Assembly: GCA_963921195.1 (NCBI GenBank)
Contig: OY992537.1
Coordinates: forward strand, 13,073,716 to 13,137,715
Direction: 5' to 3'
DNA from: Pegoplata infirma
Taxonomy: Eukaryota; Arthropoda; Insecta; Diptera; Anthomyiidae
Length of the DNA stretch: 64,000 bases
Shown here: positions 44,460-56,050 of the stretch, piece by piece
How the letters are laid out: each line of letters starts with the position of its first letter
Position numbering within the stretch: position 1 is the stretch's first letter
Made by a program: the position numbers and the translations under genes
The notes under the pieces: model-generated
What the model was told of the DNA's origin: nothing
Database searches by the model: none
Seen by the model: only the letters and a program-made list of their open reading frames with translations

Positions 44460-45790
44460 GTGTCTAATTTATAAAAGTTGCAAGACGCCACCTCAGTTTG
44501 ATTATATAAGCCAATGATTAACAAAAAGGAAAATAAGAATTACTGTTTTCTTTTTTTTAAAACCAATATTTATTAGTAACTTGTGTTTGTAACTTGGATA
44601 ATAGTTCACCTCGTGGTGAATAAAACAAAAAACAGCTGGTGAATAAAGCGTAACATAGGTAAATATTTCTGTTTAATCAATATTTTTTATAATCAATATT
44701 TTTTTTAGCCAACATTATTTTTACTCAATGATTTTTTTCATCACTATTTTTTTGTTCATCAATTTTTTTTTATTAATATTATTTCTCATCAATATTTTTT
44801 TTCATTAACATTTTTTTCATAATTTTTTTTTATCAAAATTTTTTTCCATCATTTTTTTTCATCAACATTGTTTTTAATCAATTTTTTTTCATCAATATTT
44901 TTTCTCATCAATATATTTTTTCATTAATATTTTTGTCATCAATTTTTTTTTCATCAATATTTTTTTCATCAATTTTTTTTTTTTTTCATCAATATTTTTT
45001 TCCATCAATATTTTTTTTCAACAACATTTTTATTTAATCAATATTTTTTTTTTATCAATATTTTTTTCATCAATATTTTGTTTTATTAATATTATTTTTA
45101 TCAACAATATTTTTTTAGTCAATTTTTTTTTTTCATCAAATTTTATTTTTCATCAATTTTTTTTTTTTTTCATCAATATTTTTTTATCAATTTTTTTTCA
45201 TCAAAAACTTTTTTTTCATAATTTTTTTTTCGTCTAATGTTTTTTCATCAAAAAATTTTTTTCATGAACTTTTTTCTTCATCAATATATTTTCTTCAAAA
45301 AAAATTTTTTTTCTCCAAATTTTTTTTTTTCATCAAAACTTTTTTTTCATATAAATTTTGTTTTTTATCAAAAGGATTTTTTTTTATGTTTGTCTTATTT
45401 TTTTCACCAGAAATTTATTTTACCAAGTCTAAAATTCTGACATAAAAATGTTCCATTTTCTTAACAAATGTACAAGAAACAAGTGAGAGTGTCAAATTCT
45501 TCTGATATGATCATTTATATTCTCCAAAATTTAAAACAACCTCTTTTGAACCTAAGTAATGCACTCATTTACCAAATTTACAGCTGTTTTGGTTTGTATA
45601 TAGCTAGATTGTCTTAGAAATGGATCAATAGTATATAAACTAAATGGGGTCCTCAACTGAAATTTAGTTTTGCAAGAAATGGCAATTAACTTTTCTCAAA
45701 AAAAAATTTTGCTTTGGCTAGTACACCCAAATCTGCAAAACATTATCATAATTTAATGTTTTGGGATAGAGTACAAAATTCGCAGGCATA
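44460..45790 (+). mobile_element. Family F element, copy 3
   Basis: F order: gctggtgtctaatttataaa, acgccacctcagtttgatta, ggtgaa palindromes (about 44610-44645), minisatellite (44670-45380, here aatattttttcatc-like units), aaacaagtgagagtgtcaaa, tttaatgttttgggatagag, ttcgcaggcatat. It runs directly into copy 4. Confidence 0.7.
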
Positions 45791-46260
45791 TTTAAGATGA
45801 TAATTTTTTTGGGTTGGTGTCTAATTTTAAAAATGATACCTCAGTTTGACTATATAAGCTACCGACAAACAAAAAAGAAAATGAGAATTACTGTTCTCAT
45901 TTTCTTAAAACCAAAAAGTTTTGTAACTTCGGTTTGTAACTTGGATAACAATTCACCTGCTGGTGAATAAAACCGTCGAATTAAACGTATCATAATTATT
46001 TTTCAACAAAAAAATGTATCTTTTCATCAATTTTCTTTTTTCAAAAAATTTTTTTTTTTTCATAAATTTTTTTTTTCATATTTTTTTTTTTCATAAATTT
46101 TTTTTTATCAAATTTTTTTTTCATAAATTTTTATTTTTTCATCAAATTTTTTTTTAATATTTTTTTTTTAATTTTTTTTTTTTAATCAAATTTTTTTTTC
46201 ATAAATTTTTTTTTTCATAAAATTTTTTTTTTTTCATCGATTTTTTGTTAAATTCTTCTT
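45791..46260 (+). mobile_element. Family F element, copy 4, 3'-truncated
   Basis: It starts with the same ggttggtgtctaattttaaa block, then actatataagctaccgacaa, ttcacctgctggtgaa, and minisatellite (46010-46255). The rest of F is missing. Confidence 0.65.
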
Positions 46261-46889
46261 TTATACTCTCTCGCTTAAATACAAATATCTCCCTACTACA
46301 AATTCATACAGACATTATGTTCGAGTGCTTATCTATATATATAAGTATAAGATGTGCGTATAATTTTTTTTGGTCTGTTTAGTACATTTGCCATCGGAAT
46401 GAATGTCTGCTTTATCTGTCTGTTTGTCTGTCAGTTAACTTATATACAACAAATTGTGTGTTTTTTTCTCGTTTACACAAAATGATGCTTTAATCCTAAC
46501 AAAATTACTACACTAATGCTATTTTGACATTTTATTTAACTTGTAGAAAACTGATAATGATGACAACAACAACAACGACAACAACAAATTTATAGCCTAA
46601 AAATGTTTGTTTAAGAGTACAGATTAAGAGTTTTTTTTTAGGAAAATTTAAAATTCTGAGATGAAATTTTAATATTACATTCAGAAGGAAAATCTTTAAA
46701 ATTATATCTAAAAAAATACTGTAAGCGAAATACACTCAAAATAGTTCAAGCTTAAAATTTACAAAAACATAATTTCGAAAAAAGTTTGTTTGTATATTAT
46801 ACGAAATATTTATACATTTAAAGTAAAATTTAGCTTTTGGAGAAAAAATTATGATACCTTTTTTCAAAGGCCCACTGATTTTAAGATTC
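46261..46889. other. No gene; AT-rich, (aac)n patch
   Basis: An acaacaacaacaacgacaac run lies at 46561-46585. No other structure or coding signal is seen. Confidence 0.4.
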
Positions 46890-47165
46890 TTTTGGGGCAA
46901 ATTAAAATAAATTGTTACCTTAACTGGCCGAACTGAGTATGAGGTTTAACTTTCTTTTAGTAGTAGAATCGAACCTACACTGTGAAAACCGTGTATTTTT
47001 TTCATTCGTTATATTCTTATGTCATTCTTAGAAAAACGAATCGATCAATTGTCCCATTCTAGCGATAAATTAGCCAAAACGGATCCACCAGTCTGTGTAA
47101 CATAAGATGCAGTCCTAGCCATTTTTACATTTTGAAGGGTATAAAAGATTCGGCATAGACTGACT
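46890..47165 (-). mobile_element. Degraded mini-me-like fragment (subfamily 3)
   Basis: gaagggtataaaagattcgg and a diverged tctagcgataaat / gtctgtgtaaca block match subfamily 3. The (GTCY)n tract is gone. Confidence 0.45.
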
Positions 47166-47367
47166 TTTTTTACATGTGTTAAACAAATTGCACCTGCTTA
47201 TGTCAGAAGAAGCCTGGGGACATGCAAAAATACCTGCGAGTTTTGTACTCTTGCCCAAAACAAAAAATCATGATAATGATTTGCGAAAGATTTGGGTGTA
47301 CTTGCCAAAGCAAAGTTTTTTAGAAAAAATAATGTTATATTACTTTGCTATTCCATGCAAAACGAAT

Positions 47368-47866
47368 AGCCCAGGAAAATAAGGAGAAAAAAGGGCAATC
47401 TGCGGAAAATCGGACAGGTTCTCTGAAAATTTGCACAGACCTTTGTTTTGAATTTATTATTTTATATTCTATAAGTTCTTTAATAAACTTTTAAAGCGTA
47501 AGACTCATATCAAGCGAGATATTAGCAAAAAACTGTAAAAAATCTGGTTATTGTGAGTTTTGGCCTTAATATCTCAAAAACGGTGAGAGATACGAAAAAA
47601 GTATTAAGAAACATATTGTACATAATTTTATATTCTAAAAGTTTTATAATAGACTTTTAAAGCGTATGAAGCATATCAAGCAAAATATTAACAAAAAACT
47701 GTAAAAAACCCGGTTTTTGTGACCTTTGACCTCAATATCTCAGCAAGGACACGGATGATTTCTTGGGACTTTTTTTCCCTTATTTAGATTGCCAAAACTA
47801 AGATCTCTGCAAACTTTTAGAGAACTTATTCGATTTTCCGCAGATGACCCCTTATTTTCCTGGGCT
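47368..47866. mobile_element. TIR element, AGCCCAGGAAAATAAGG ends (499 bp)
   Basis: The 17-bp ends are exact inverses (right end CCTTATTTTCCTGGGCT). Inside, a unit of about 170 bp is directly repeated (tttaaagcgta, atatcaagc, aactgtaaaaaa landmarks at about 47490 and 47660). Comparison with other F copies (tgcaaaac-aaattgaaatatc) shows the empty site; gaat may be a short target duplication. Confidence 0.8.
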
Positions 47867-48392
47867 GGAATTGAAATATCAGTCGAATACCCCATTAAAA
47901 ACCCAAAAGAGCTGTACATTTCGTAAGTGAGTGCAAAAAAGTGTTTTTACATTTTGTAGAGTATAAAAGATTCGGCACCAAAGAATATAACACTCTCACA
48001 TATTTTAAGTACATTTGATAAACAAATGGAAAATTTTTATGCGAAATGCTTAGACTTGGTGAAAAAGTGGTTTTGGTAATTTTTTTTTTTTCACGAAAAA
48101 CAAAATTATGTTAAAAAAATTTAATGAACCCAAAATTTTTGGTGAAAAAAAATTTGATGAAAAAAAGTTTTGATCAATTTTTTTGATGAAAAGAAAAATT
48201 TTATAAAAAAAAAAAATTATAAAAAAAAAATTTATGAAAATAAAAATTTGATGAAAAAAAATTTAGTTTTTGTTGAAAAATAATTATGTTACTTTTTATT
48301 CACCAGCGGTTGAAAAACGGGTTTATTCACCACGAGGTGAATTATTATCCAAGTTACAAACCCAAGTTATTAAAATTTTTGGTTTTAAGAAA

Positions 48393-49427
48393 AACAAGTA
48401 GAAAAGTTAAATTCGACTTTGCCGAATCTATGAATACCCTCCACAATGCATTTTCTTTAAAGGGTAGTACATTATTTAGCGTGAAAAACTTAACAATTTT
48501 GATTAGAAATATTTTATTTTGAGTAAAAAGCTCTTTTTTGTCATTTTTTTTTTAATAAAAGAAAAATTACAAATTTTTTTTTTTTTGAGTGTAAAATTTT
48601 TTTCGAGTGTAATGTTTTTTTTACTGTAAAAATATTTCTGAGTGAATGCACGTACGTATGTACACAAAATATTGTCATTTTTGTAAAAAAAAAAACTAAA
48701 TTTTTTTTTGTGTAAATTTTTTTTGAGTGTAAAATTTTTTTGAGTGTAAAATTTTTTTTGAGTGTAAAATGTTTTTTGAGTGTAATTTTTAAGTTACCAA
48801 TGCTTTTAAAACTAAACAAGTTTAAAAAGCATTGCTTTAAAATTAAACAAGTTTGAAAAGCATTGTTTAGTTACCACCAATGCTTTTAAAACTTGTTACA
48901 ACACGTGGCATTTTAGATGAATCTAATCTGAAATTCAGGGTTTTGCTTATAACTTTTGAACCACTTGACCGATTGAGCTGAAATTTAAAAACAAACAGAC
49001 CCGGAGAACGGCAAAGATACATGCCAAGCTTCAGTAGTCTCATTATTGTCTTTCGAAAGTTATCGTGTTTTTTATCTCGTAAATTCGCGAAATACCCTTG
49101 CCGAAATTTGCTCTTTTGCTCATAACTTTTGAACCGCTGGACCGATTTGGCTGGATTACAATACCAACCTGACCAGGTAAATGACAAACATATATGCCAA
49201 ACTTCAGTAGCCTCTGTAAAGTCTTTCAAAAGTTAGCGTGTTTTCTACGGACAGACAGACAGACGGACGGACGGACGGACGGACGGACATCGCTAGATCG
49301 ACTTAAAATCGATCGAGGATCATAAATATATATACTTTATGGGGTCCTAGACCAATATTTCGAGGTGTTACAAACGGAATGACAAACTTATATATACCCT
49401 CTATCACTAGAGTGGAGGGTATAAAAA
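48393..49427 (+). mobile_element. mini-me/DINE-like element A, copy 4
   Basis: It is full length: aacaagtagaaaagttaaat, cgactttgccgaatc, taccctccac; (GACA/GACG)n at 49250-49288; end hairpin taccctctatcactagagtg, then gagggtataaaaa. It lies between gttttaagaaaa and tagtagttcttg of F, so the F copy is older. Confidence 0.85.
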
Positions 49428-49545
49428 TAGTAGTTCTTGTTTTCTTTTTCTTTAATTGTTAACTTATATAGTCAAACTGAGGTGGCGTCCTGCAACTTTT
49501 TTAAAATTAGACACCAGCCTAAAAACATTACCATGTTATTATCAT

Positions 49546-50873
49546 TATCATGTCATTATCAGATCATTCTCCCTAGTTCGATTTTGCCAACTCAAGAATT
49601 TTGCCTGCCTATTAGCACAGAATACATTTCTGTCAAATTTCGCCAGTCTGATGAACATCGCTAGATTGTCTTAGATTCGATTTAGCTCATGTACCAAATT
49701 TACTATTCTTTTGGTTTAGCATACGATTTTGATAATTTACCAAATTTACTTTTGAACTGAATCTTGCTTTCCACTGACCGACGAACGGATGGATATTGCT
49801 ATAATGTCTTAAAAACCATCATGGCTCAAAAATATATATACTAAATAGGTTCCTTGACCAATGTTTCATTTCGTTTTGCATAGAATAACAAGTGAATAAA
49901 ATATTTTTTTTTCTAAAAATATTTTGATTTGGCAAGTACACATCTTTAATGTTTCGGACAAGGGTGCATACAGGTATTTATTTTTAATTTTTTTTTTCGA
50001 TAATAAAATTTTTCATTAAAATTTTTCTTTTTTTTTTCTTTAAAGCATTTATTTTGCTTATTTATTTTCTTTACTCCAAAACGTAAAAAAAATTCTGGAA
50101 TCAGAAAATTATGATTTTTTTTTTGGGAAATTTTCATAATTTATAAACTACTTTTTACCAGTCATGCAATACAAATTTTAAGATATTTTAGTAATATGTG
50201 CCGTTTTTAACATTCACTAGGTAGGTGATTTTGGGTCGACCGACACTTTTTCCTGCACGGTTGGTTGTTGTGTGTCTTCTACACAAATTTAAGATTTTCA
50301 TTTTAGAATTTCTACTAACTTATTTGTTTTATATATTTTGTTATATTTAAACAATATTCAATACGTTTGTTTTAGATAGAAGAAGAATTATCTATCTTAA
50401 CTAGCTACTAAATTATGTATAACCTGCCATTGTTCTATAAGAATAAGTTTTATTGTTTGTGAAATAAATAAGATGTTTTTCCGATATGTGTTTATAACAA
50501 ATTTAATTTTGATAGATGACTTTAAGGCATGCAACATTTATTTTTATCATTATTAGTACTTTAATATACATAATTGAAAATTGTATTTAACTATTTATAT
50601 GCATATTATACATAATAATGATAATATTTTATTACCTACATATGAGAAGTATACATTATACATGATTAGTATGATGTTTGTTCATATTATTATTATTAGA
50701 TATTAAAGTAATTTGATTTGATTATTTTATGGTAATTAATGTAATTAATAGTTAAATAGTAAAAATACTAACAATATTAAAGGATATATTTAAATTTTCA
50801 AAATAGGCAGAAATTGACAGATTTAACATTTTAAAAGTCGGGAATTTATTAATGCTGTATATTCTCTGAGACG
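49546..50873. other. No gene; diverged F-like blocks, then AT-rich
   Basis: 49600-49930 holds F-like words (tcttttggtttagcat, actgaccgacgaacggatgg, taaataggttccttgaccaa). 50000-50870 is AT-rich without recognisable features. Confidence 0.4.
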
Positions 50874-50997
50874 AATGAGTTATATTAATATAATAATTTA
50901 TATAACGTATACGTACTGATGCACATTCTCTGTATATTATCTGAGACGTATGAGTTATATTATTATAATTATGTATGTAACGTATACGCACTGATGT
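50874..50997 (+). repeat. Tandem duplication of about 65 bp
   Basis: tctgagacgaatgagttata and tctgagacgtatgagttata each lead into ataacgtatacg-actgatg and its near copy. Confidence 0.75.
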
Positions 50998-51814
50998 CCC
51001 AGCAGAAATAAATCGAGATTTTGGCGACACAGCATCTGTTTATAGCATACCGTAGCGCATCCAAAGAGCGCTCTTAGGGATGCAGTAAAAGGAAGGGGAA
51101 AAAATTTTATTTTTTTTTAAAGATTTTTTATATACTAAAACTTATAATGTGTAATTGTTTTTTGATAAAATTTCACACTTGCTTTCCTTTTTAATATTTT
51201 TAACACTTTTTGAATAAAAAAACATGAGTTTTAGACAAAGACACATGATTTGACTGCATCATTATTGCGCATTAATCAGCGCTGCAAAGAGCGCTTCAAT
51301 CATAGCATCTTTGACCGCTGTTCCCAATAAAAATCCCATAAAAAATGTGAAAATGAAAATTTCCGATGTTTTTTTGATGTTCACTTCCGATTTTTTTTTT
51401 TTCATTTTGTTTCACATAAATAAAGTTTTGTAAAGCAAAACGAATGAATTTTTTTGTTATATTTTTTTAAATTTTAGTTATTTGATTTCAACTTTGAACA
51501 GCATCTTTACAGCATCTTTATTCTGCTTAAATCAGCTCTACAAAGATACATGAATTCACTGCATCTTTATTCTGCTTAAATCAGCGCTAAAAAGATACAT
51601 GAATTTACAGCATCTTTATTCTGCTTAAATCAGCGCTCTAAAGACACGTGATTTCAGTGCATCTAAAGAGCGCTGTTTCTGTGTATCCAACTAGCGCTCT
51701 AAAGTGGGACATCGCCTTAGGGAATCATGCATGAATTCAGCGCAATTGGATGCGCTCCTTTACTCAAGTTCCCCTTCCAAAAGCTGCTGAACGTTCAGCA
51801 AAATTTCTGCTGGG
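50998..51814. mobile_element. Element J: CCCAGCA-ended TIR element (817 bp)
   Basis: The ends CCCAGCAGAAAT and ATTTCTGCTGGG are inverted, with gt on both outer sides (a possible 2-bp duplication). Inside, a unit of about 53 bp (cagcatctttattctgctta, then aatcagcgct) repeats three times at 51497-51660, and agcgctct-like words recur. The end sequence groups it with element I and the MITE at 57071. Confidence 0.75.
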
Positions 51815-52810
51815 GTACTTATATTAAGAGGACAACAATTAAATTGTGCAATACATGGTGATTATGCTATTTCCTTTACAATACCAAAAAAGCTAAGAAA
51901 TATAAAAAATATTTCTTAAAATATTGTTTTAATTAATTTCATTAAATCTTTTTTAACGGCAATATTTAATATTAAAAGATCCTAAAAGATCTTAAAAGAC
52001 TCAGTATTTTTGTTTTCAATTAAACAAATTTGTTTTATAAATATTTAAATTTATGTTTTATTATAGTTTATTATAGTTTTACTATACTATATTTAAATAA
52101 AACAAAATTTTATTACCTTAAGTAACCTTAAGGAAGTATAAACAACATAGTTTTTTTGTTGTAACTTTTCTTTACTTTTTGCAGAAACCTAGAAAACTGT
52201 TGTATTCTTTAGTTAAAAACCTTTTGTATTTTCATGACTTTAACAAAGATGCTAAAAAAATTTTCAATGTATTTTAGCTAGAACAATGTTTTGTAGGAAA
52301 AATATTAAGGTAATATTTAATTTTTCAAATAAACAGCAGTATATGCTAAAAACTGCAAAATAATAATTTAAAAAATGAGCTTAAAAAAGAAAATTTACTT
52401 TTCAAAAATAACAAGATTTTTTGACAAAAATTACAAGAAAATAAATCATAATGCTAACCGTGTCAGAATTTTTAAAATTTTTGGCAAATATTTTAATTAA
52501 ACTTCTTTTAAAATTGTGTCATGCTCACCACTAAAAAATAAAATAAATTTTTCAAATTTACAAACCAAAAAGATTTGCTAATTGGACACAAAACATAAAA
52601 TTTCGATGAAAAGAAAAATTGTTCGTTAGAAAAAACACAGACAAAAAAATAAGTTTTTGAAAAAAAAAAAAATATTTTATAAAAAACTTTTTGAAAAACA
52701 TTTATGAGAAAAAAAATTGTTGATAAAGAAAATACTTGATAAAAAAATTTTTGACGAAAAAAATTTTTTTTTTGATAATTTTTTTATTTTTTGGGAAAAA
52801 GCAAACTGGG
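51815..52810. other. No gene; AT-rich
   Basis: The caagtaaccttaaggaa area and the rest show no element ends, repeats or coding signal that I can support. Confidence 0.4.
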
Positions 52811-52990
52811 TAAATTTTTTTATAAGAAATAATTTTGTTGCGATTTATTCACCAGCTGGTGCTTTTTTTTAACAATAATCATTTTGTCACAAAAATAATT
52901 TTTTTCCATCAACAATTTTTTTTTTTTGTCAACATTTCACCAAAAAATTCCAACAATCTTTTTTCTTCAAAAACTTTTTCAGGAAGAGTT
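52811..52990 (+). mobile_element. Family F fragment
   Basis: tttattcaccagctggtg followed by tttttttccatcaac minisatellite-like text. Confidence 0.5.
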
Positions 52991-53019
52991 GTTACTCTTA
53001 TGCAGTTGCCAGAATTTGC

Positions 53020-53398
53020 GACCAAAGTCTAATTCGTTTAATACGTTTATTCGAGCCATTTGAGCCAATTTCAAATGGGGCGTCTGTATTTGAGATAGGT
53101 CTAAATATGGACCGATTTTTTCCAAATTCAACTTATAACATTTTAGCTTTAAACAATCGAATAAAAATTTAGAACTGCATCGACATATTTTTTCCAATTT
53201 CAGTAGGCTTTGAACAATCGGATAAAAATTTTGAGCTATATCGTACTTACAAGGTTTACATGGACAGACGAACGTTGGGACATCGCTAAATCGACACAAA
53301 AAGTTATTCTGTGTCGATCGGTATACTTGAAGGTTGGTATTGGACTAAAATTTCGGGTAGTTACAAACATCAGCATTAAATCATATAGGGAATACAAA
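53020..53398 (+). mobile_element. mini-me-like subfamily 2 fragment
   Basis: Blocks aggtctaaatatggaccgat, acatggacagacgaacg, atcgctaaatcgacac, gtcgatcggtatactt and ttcgggtagttacaaacatc match 31110-31400. The end hairpin is missing and the microsatellite is almost gone. Confidence 0.7.
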
Positions 53399-53775
53399 TT
53401 TTGATAAAAAAAATTATGAAAAAAAGTTTTTTGAAAAAAAAAAGTTGAAATGAAAATACAAATTTTAAGAAAAAAAAAAAATTTCAATAAGTAAACTGAT
53501 AATCAAGCTCGAGGCCTTAGTTTTCAATAAATTTTATTTATTCAATTACTTATTTTACTATTCGATATGACATCTTCAGGATCTTAAATAAATTACAAAA
53601 AAAAAATATACAAAAAATTAACACAATATTTTCACAACATAAAACACTGTCACACAAAATTGAAAACATTAAAAATAGCAACAACATAAACTTATAAAAA
53701 TATAAAATTTTTATTAAAAAGAGTAACAATAAACGCACAATTAAACGACTTCCCGCTAATCTGATTTTTATTGCA

Positions 53776-54393
53776 CTAATTCGTTGATTTGTTTATGATG
53801 TGTTGGTAGCTGCTTGCACAATTGTTTTCTACGTCTTTTTTAAAATTCATCCTATGCTCTTTTTTTGTTTTTATAATGTACAACATTTCTAATGTTAGTC
53901 TCCTATTATATTTTTCCTCTGTGTGTAGGATATCAACCTCATTTAAATTCGGCAAGTGTGCTCTCTCCACACAATGGGCCAGTAGTGCAGTTTTTTGCGT
54001 AGATAAATTATTTTTACATTTCAAATCTGATTTGTGTCCAGATATACCGGTTTTTAATTTGTTCTTCGAGGTTCCGACATATACATTTTCGCATTTCTCA
54101 CTTTCGTTACCGTTGCATTTAATTTTATATATTAAGTTGGATTTTTCCATTTTGTCAATTTTTGATTTTGTATTGGAGAAGAGTTGCTTAATTGTATTTC
54201 TGGTTGTTGATGCTATATTGTATTTTTCTTTATTATAAATTCCAGAATTCTCAATTCTCTCTGAGATTTTTGGAACATACGTCAATGATTTCTAAATTTT
54301 AGGAGATTCATCTCTTCTTATTTCTTTTTGATTTTTATTACTTTTGATCAGTCCTCTTATAATTTTATCCGGAAAAGCGTTTTTTCGTAGTAA
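53776..54393 (-). pseudogene. Penelope-like RT C-terminus and GIY-YIG endonuclease remnant
   Basis: The protein would complete retrotransposition by cutting the target. The readable frame starts at the inverted-repeat loop (LLRKNAFPDKIIRGLIKSN), meets an in-frame TAG at 54292-54294, then continues SLTYVPKISERI, the linker typical of Penelope. The endonuclease holds LIYKIKC and NVYVG (GIY-YIG part, residues about 51-71 of the 169-codon open stretch), KLKTGISGHKSD where an arginine is usual in place of the glycine, and a conserved glutamate in RRLTLEMLYI. The stretch ends at the stop at 53776. The stop, the truncation and the altered arginine mean it is inactive. Confidence 0.82.
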
Positions 54394-54456
54394 TCCGGAT
54401 AAAATTATAAGAGGACTGATCAAAAATAATAAAAATCAAAAAGAAATAAGAAGAGA
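54311..54456. repeat. 63-bp inverted repeat, one mismatch
   Basis: tctcttcttatttctttttg through ctcttataattttatccgga is mirrored after a loop of about 21 bases. It is made of Penelope coding sequence. Confidence 0.9.
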
Positions 54457-54845
54457 AGTTAAAACAAAAAGGTCGAAAAAACATAACCAATAATTATAAA
54501 AAAAAATTGTTAACATTTTATTCAACAGAAATTATTCTTTTAACATGATAATGATTTTAGGCTGGTGTCTAATTTTAAAAAAGTTGCAGGACGCCACCTC
54601 AGTTTGACTATATAAGCTAACAATTAACGAAAAAAAATAAGAATTACTATTTTCTTTTTCTTAAAACCAAAAATAATAAATCACCTTGTCGTGAATAAAC
54701 CTGTTTTTCACCAGCTGGTGAATAAAAAGTAACATAATTATTTTTCAACAAAAAAAAAAAGTTTTTCATCCAAGTTTTTTTTTCATCAAATTTTTTTTTC
54801 ATAAATTTTTTTTTTTCATCAACTTTTTTTTGTCATATTTTTTTT

Positions 54846-55013
54846 GTAACTGAAGTTTTTATTTATTTCGGTTTGAGTCCATATTAATTATTTCTAAGAT
54901 ATAATTATTTTTGTTGTACAATGAGAAAATCTGAAAAAATTAATTGACAACACAGGCTAAGTGGAGATGTCGACAGCTTTCGGAAGAAGCCACCCTTCCT
55001 TCGTCAGCACTCT
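54846..55013 (-). mobile_element. Penelope-type tail (element H arm) in the F array
   Basis: It matches one arm of element H (gttgtacaatgagaaaatct, acacaggctaagtggagatg, gtcgacagctttcggaag). It continues with about 45 bases not present in H (gtaactgaagtttttattta). It lands in the middle of the minisatellite, like the insertion at 15360. Confidence 0.65.
54978..55007 (-). ncRNA. Hammerhead-like ribozyme core (best copy)
   Basis: On the minus strand it reads CTGACGA, one spacer base, GGAAG, an 8-base loop, CTTCC, GAAA. All core positions fit CUGANGA and GAAA, and the stem is perfect. It is followed by GCTGTCGACATC. Confidence 0.5.
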
Positions 55014-56050
55014 TCGATTTTTTTTTTTTTATATTTTTTTTTTTTCATCAACCTTTTTTTTCATTAATTTTTTTTTTTTCATGAAAGTTATTTTTTTTCA
55101 TCAAATTATTTTTTTTTCTTATTTTTTTTTTGTCATAAATTTTTTTTTCATTAAACTTTTATTTATCAATTTTTTTTTTTCATCAAATTTATTTTTTTCA
55201 TCAAATTTTATTTCCATTAAATTTTTTTTTCATCAAACTTTTTTTCATTAATTTTTTTTTTTCATCAAAGGTTTTTTTTTTTTCATCATTTTTTTCATTA
55301 ATTTTTCTTCATAATTTTTTTTTTTATCAAATCTTTTTTTTGTCAATTTTTTTTTTCATAAATTTTTTTTTTTCAACAAACTTTTTTTTTCATTAAATTT
55401 TTTTTCATCAATTTTTTTGTTTTTTTATCAAATTTTTTTTTTCATCAAATTTTTTTTTCCTCCAATTAAAAAAAAAAAAAATGTTTTCATAAAATTTTTT
55501 TTTTTTTATAAAAAAATTTTTTTCTTCATCAAAAATTTTTTTCATCCATCAAACTTTTTTTTTCACCAAAAATCATATATCCCCTTTTTTTTACCAAAAC
55601 TACTTTTTCAACAAGTCTAAACTTTTCACATAAAAATGTTCCATTTGTTTATCAAATGTACATAAAACAAATGAGAGTGTGGAATTCTTCGGTGCCGAAT
55701 CTTTCATACCAAAATATAAAAACACTTTTTTGCACTTATTTTTGATCTCATTTACCAAACGTACAGCTCTTTTGGATTGGGCTGAAACTTGTTTTCCAAA
55801 GACAAATTGACGGATGTATATAGATAAAGTGGCTTAGAAATGAATCAATAATATATAAACTTTATGGGGTCCCCAACTGATATTCGTTTGCATGGAATAG
55901 CAAGGTACTTAATATAACATTATTTTTTCTAAAAAAAACTTTTCTTTGGCAAGTACATCCAAATCTTCCGCAAAACATTATCATGATTTAATGTTTTGGG
56001 CAAGAGTACAAAATTCGCAGACATTTTTATCTACAATTTTCTTCATCAAA

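Larger units (their letters stand above)
47185..49545 (-). mobile_element. Family F element, copy 5, with two insertions
   Basis: F blocks run in reverse: tgcgagttttgtactcttgc, agtgagtgcaaaaaagtg, cggcaccaaagaatataac, a short minisatellite (48090-48275), ttattcaccacgaggtgaat, then acgccac-/gacaccagcctaaaaacat at 49485-49530. A 499-bp TIR element (47368) and element A copy 4 (48393) lie inside it. Confidence 0.75.
53510..54456 (-). mobile_element. Penelope-like element, 5'-truncated, with inverted 5' end
   Basis: The 3' part of a Penelope-like element: end of the RT, linker, GIY-YIG endonuclease and an AT-rich tail. On the minus strand the tail reads CCTGAAGATGTCATATCGAA, resembling a degenerate hammerhead-type core. 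At its 5' side the element's own first 63 bases are repeated in inverted orientation (54394-54456), a known habit of Penelope insertions. Confidence 0.75.
54535..56050 (+). mobile_element. Family F element, copy 6, long minisatellite
   Basis: The block ttttaacatgataatgattt, acgccacctcagtttgacta, ttcaccagctggtgaa, then tttttttcatcaaa units from about 54770 to 55570 (broken by the insertion at 54846), then aaacaaatgagagtgtggaa, ggaatagcaaggtactta and gttttgggcaagagtacaaa. Confidence 0.75.

Noticed and set aside
53822..54238. 138-codon + strand frame
   Set aside because: It is antisense to the GIY-YIG endonuclease, whose minus-strand reading has clear family motifs.
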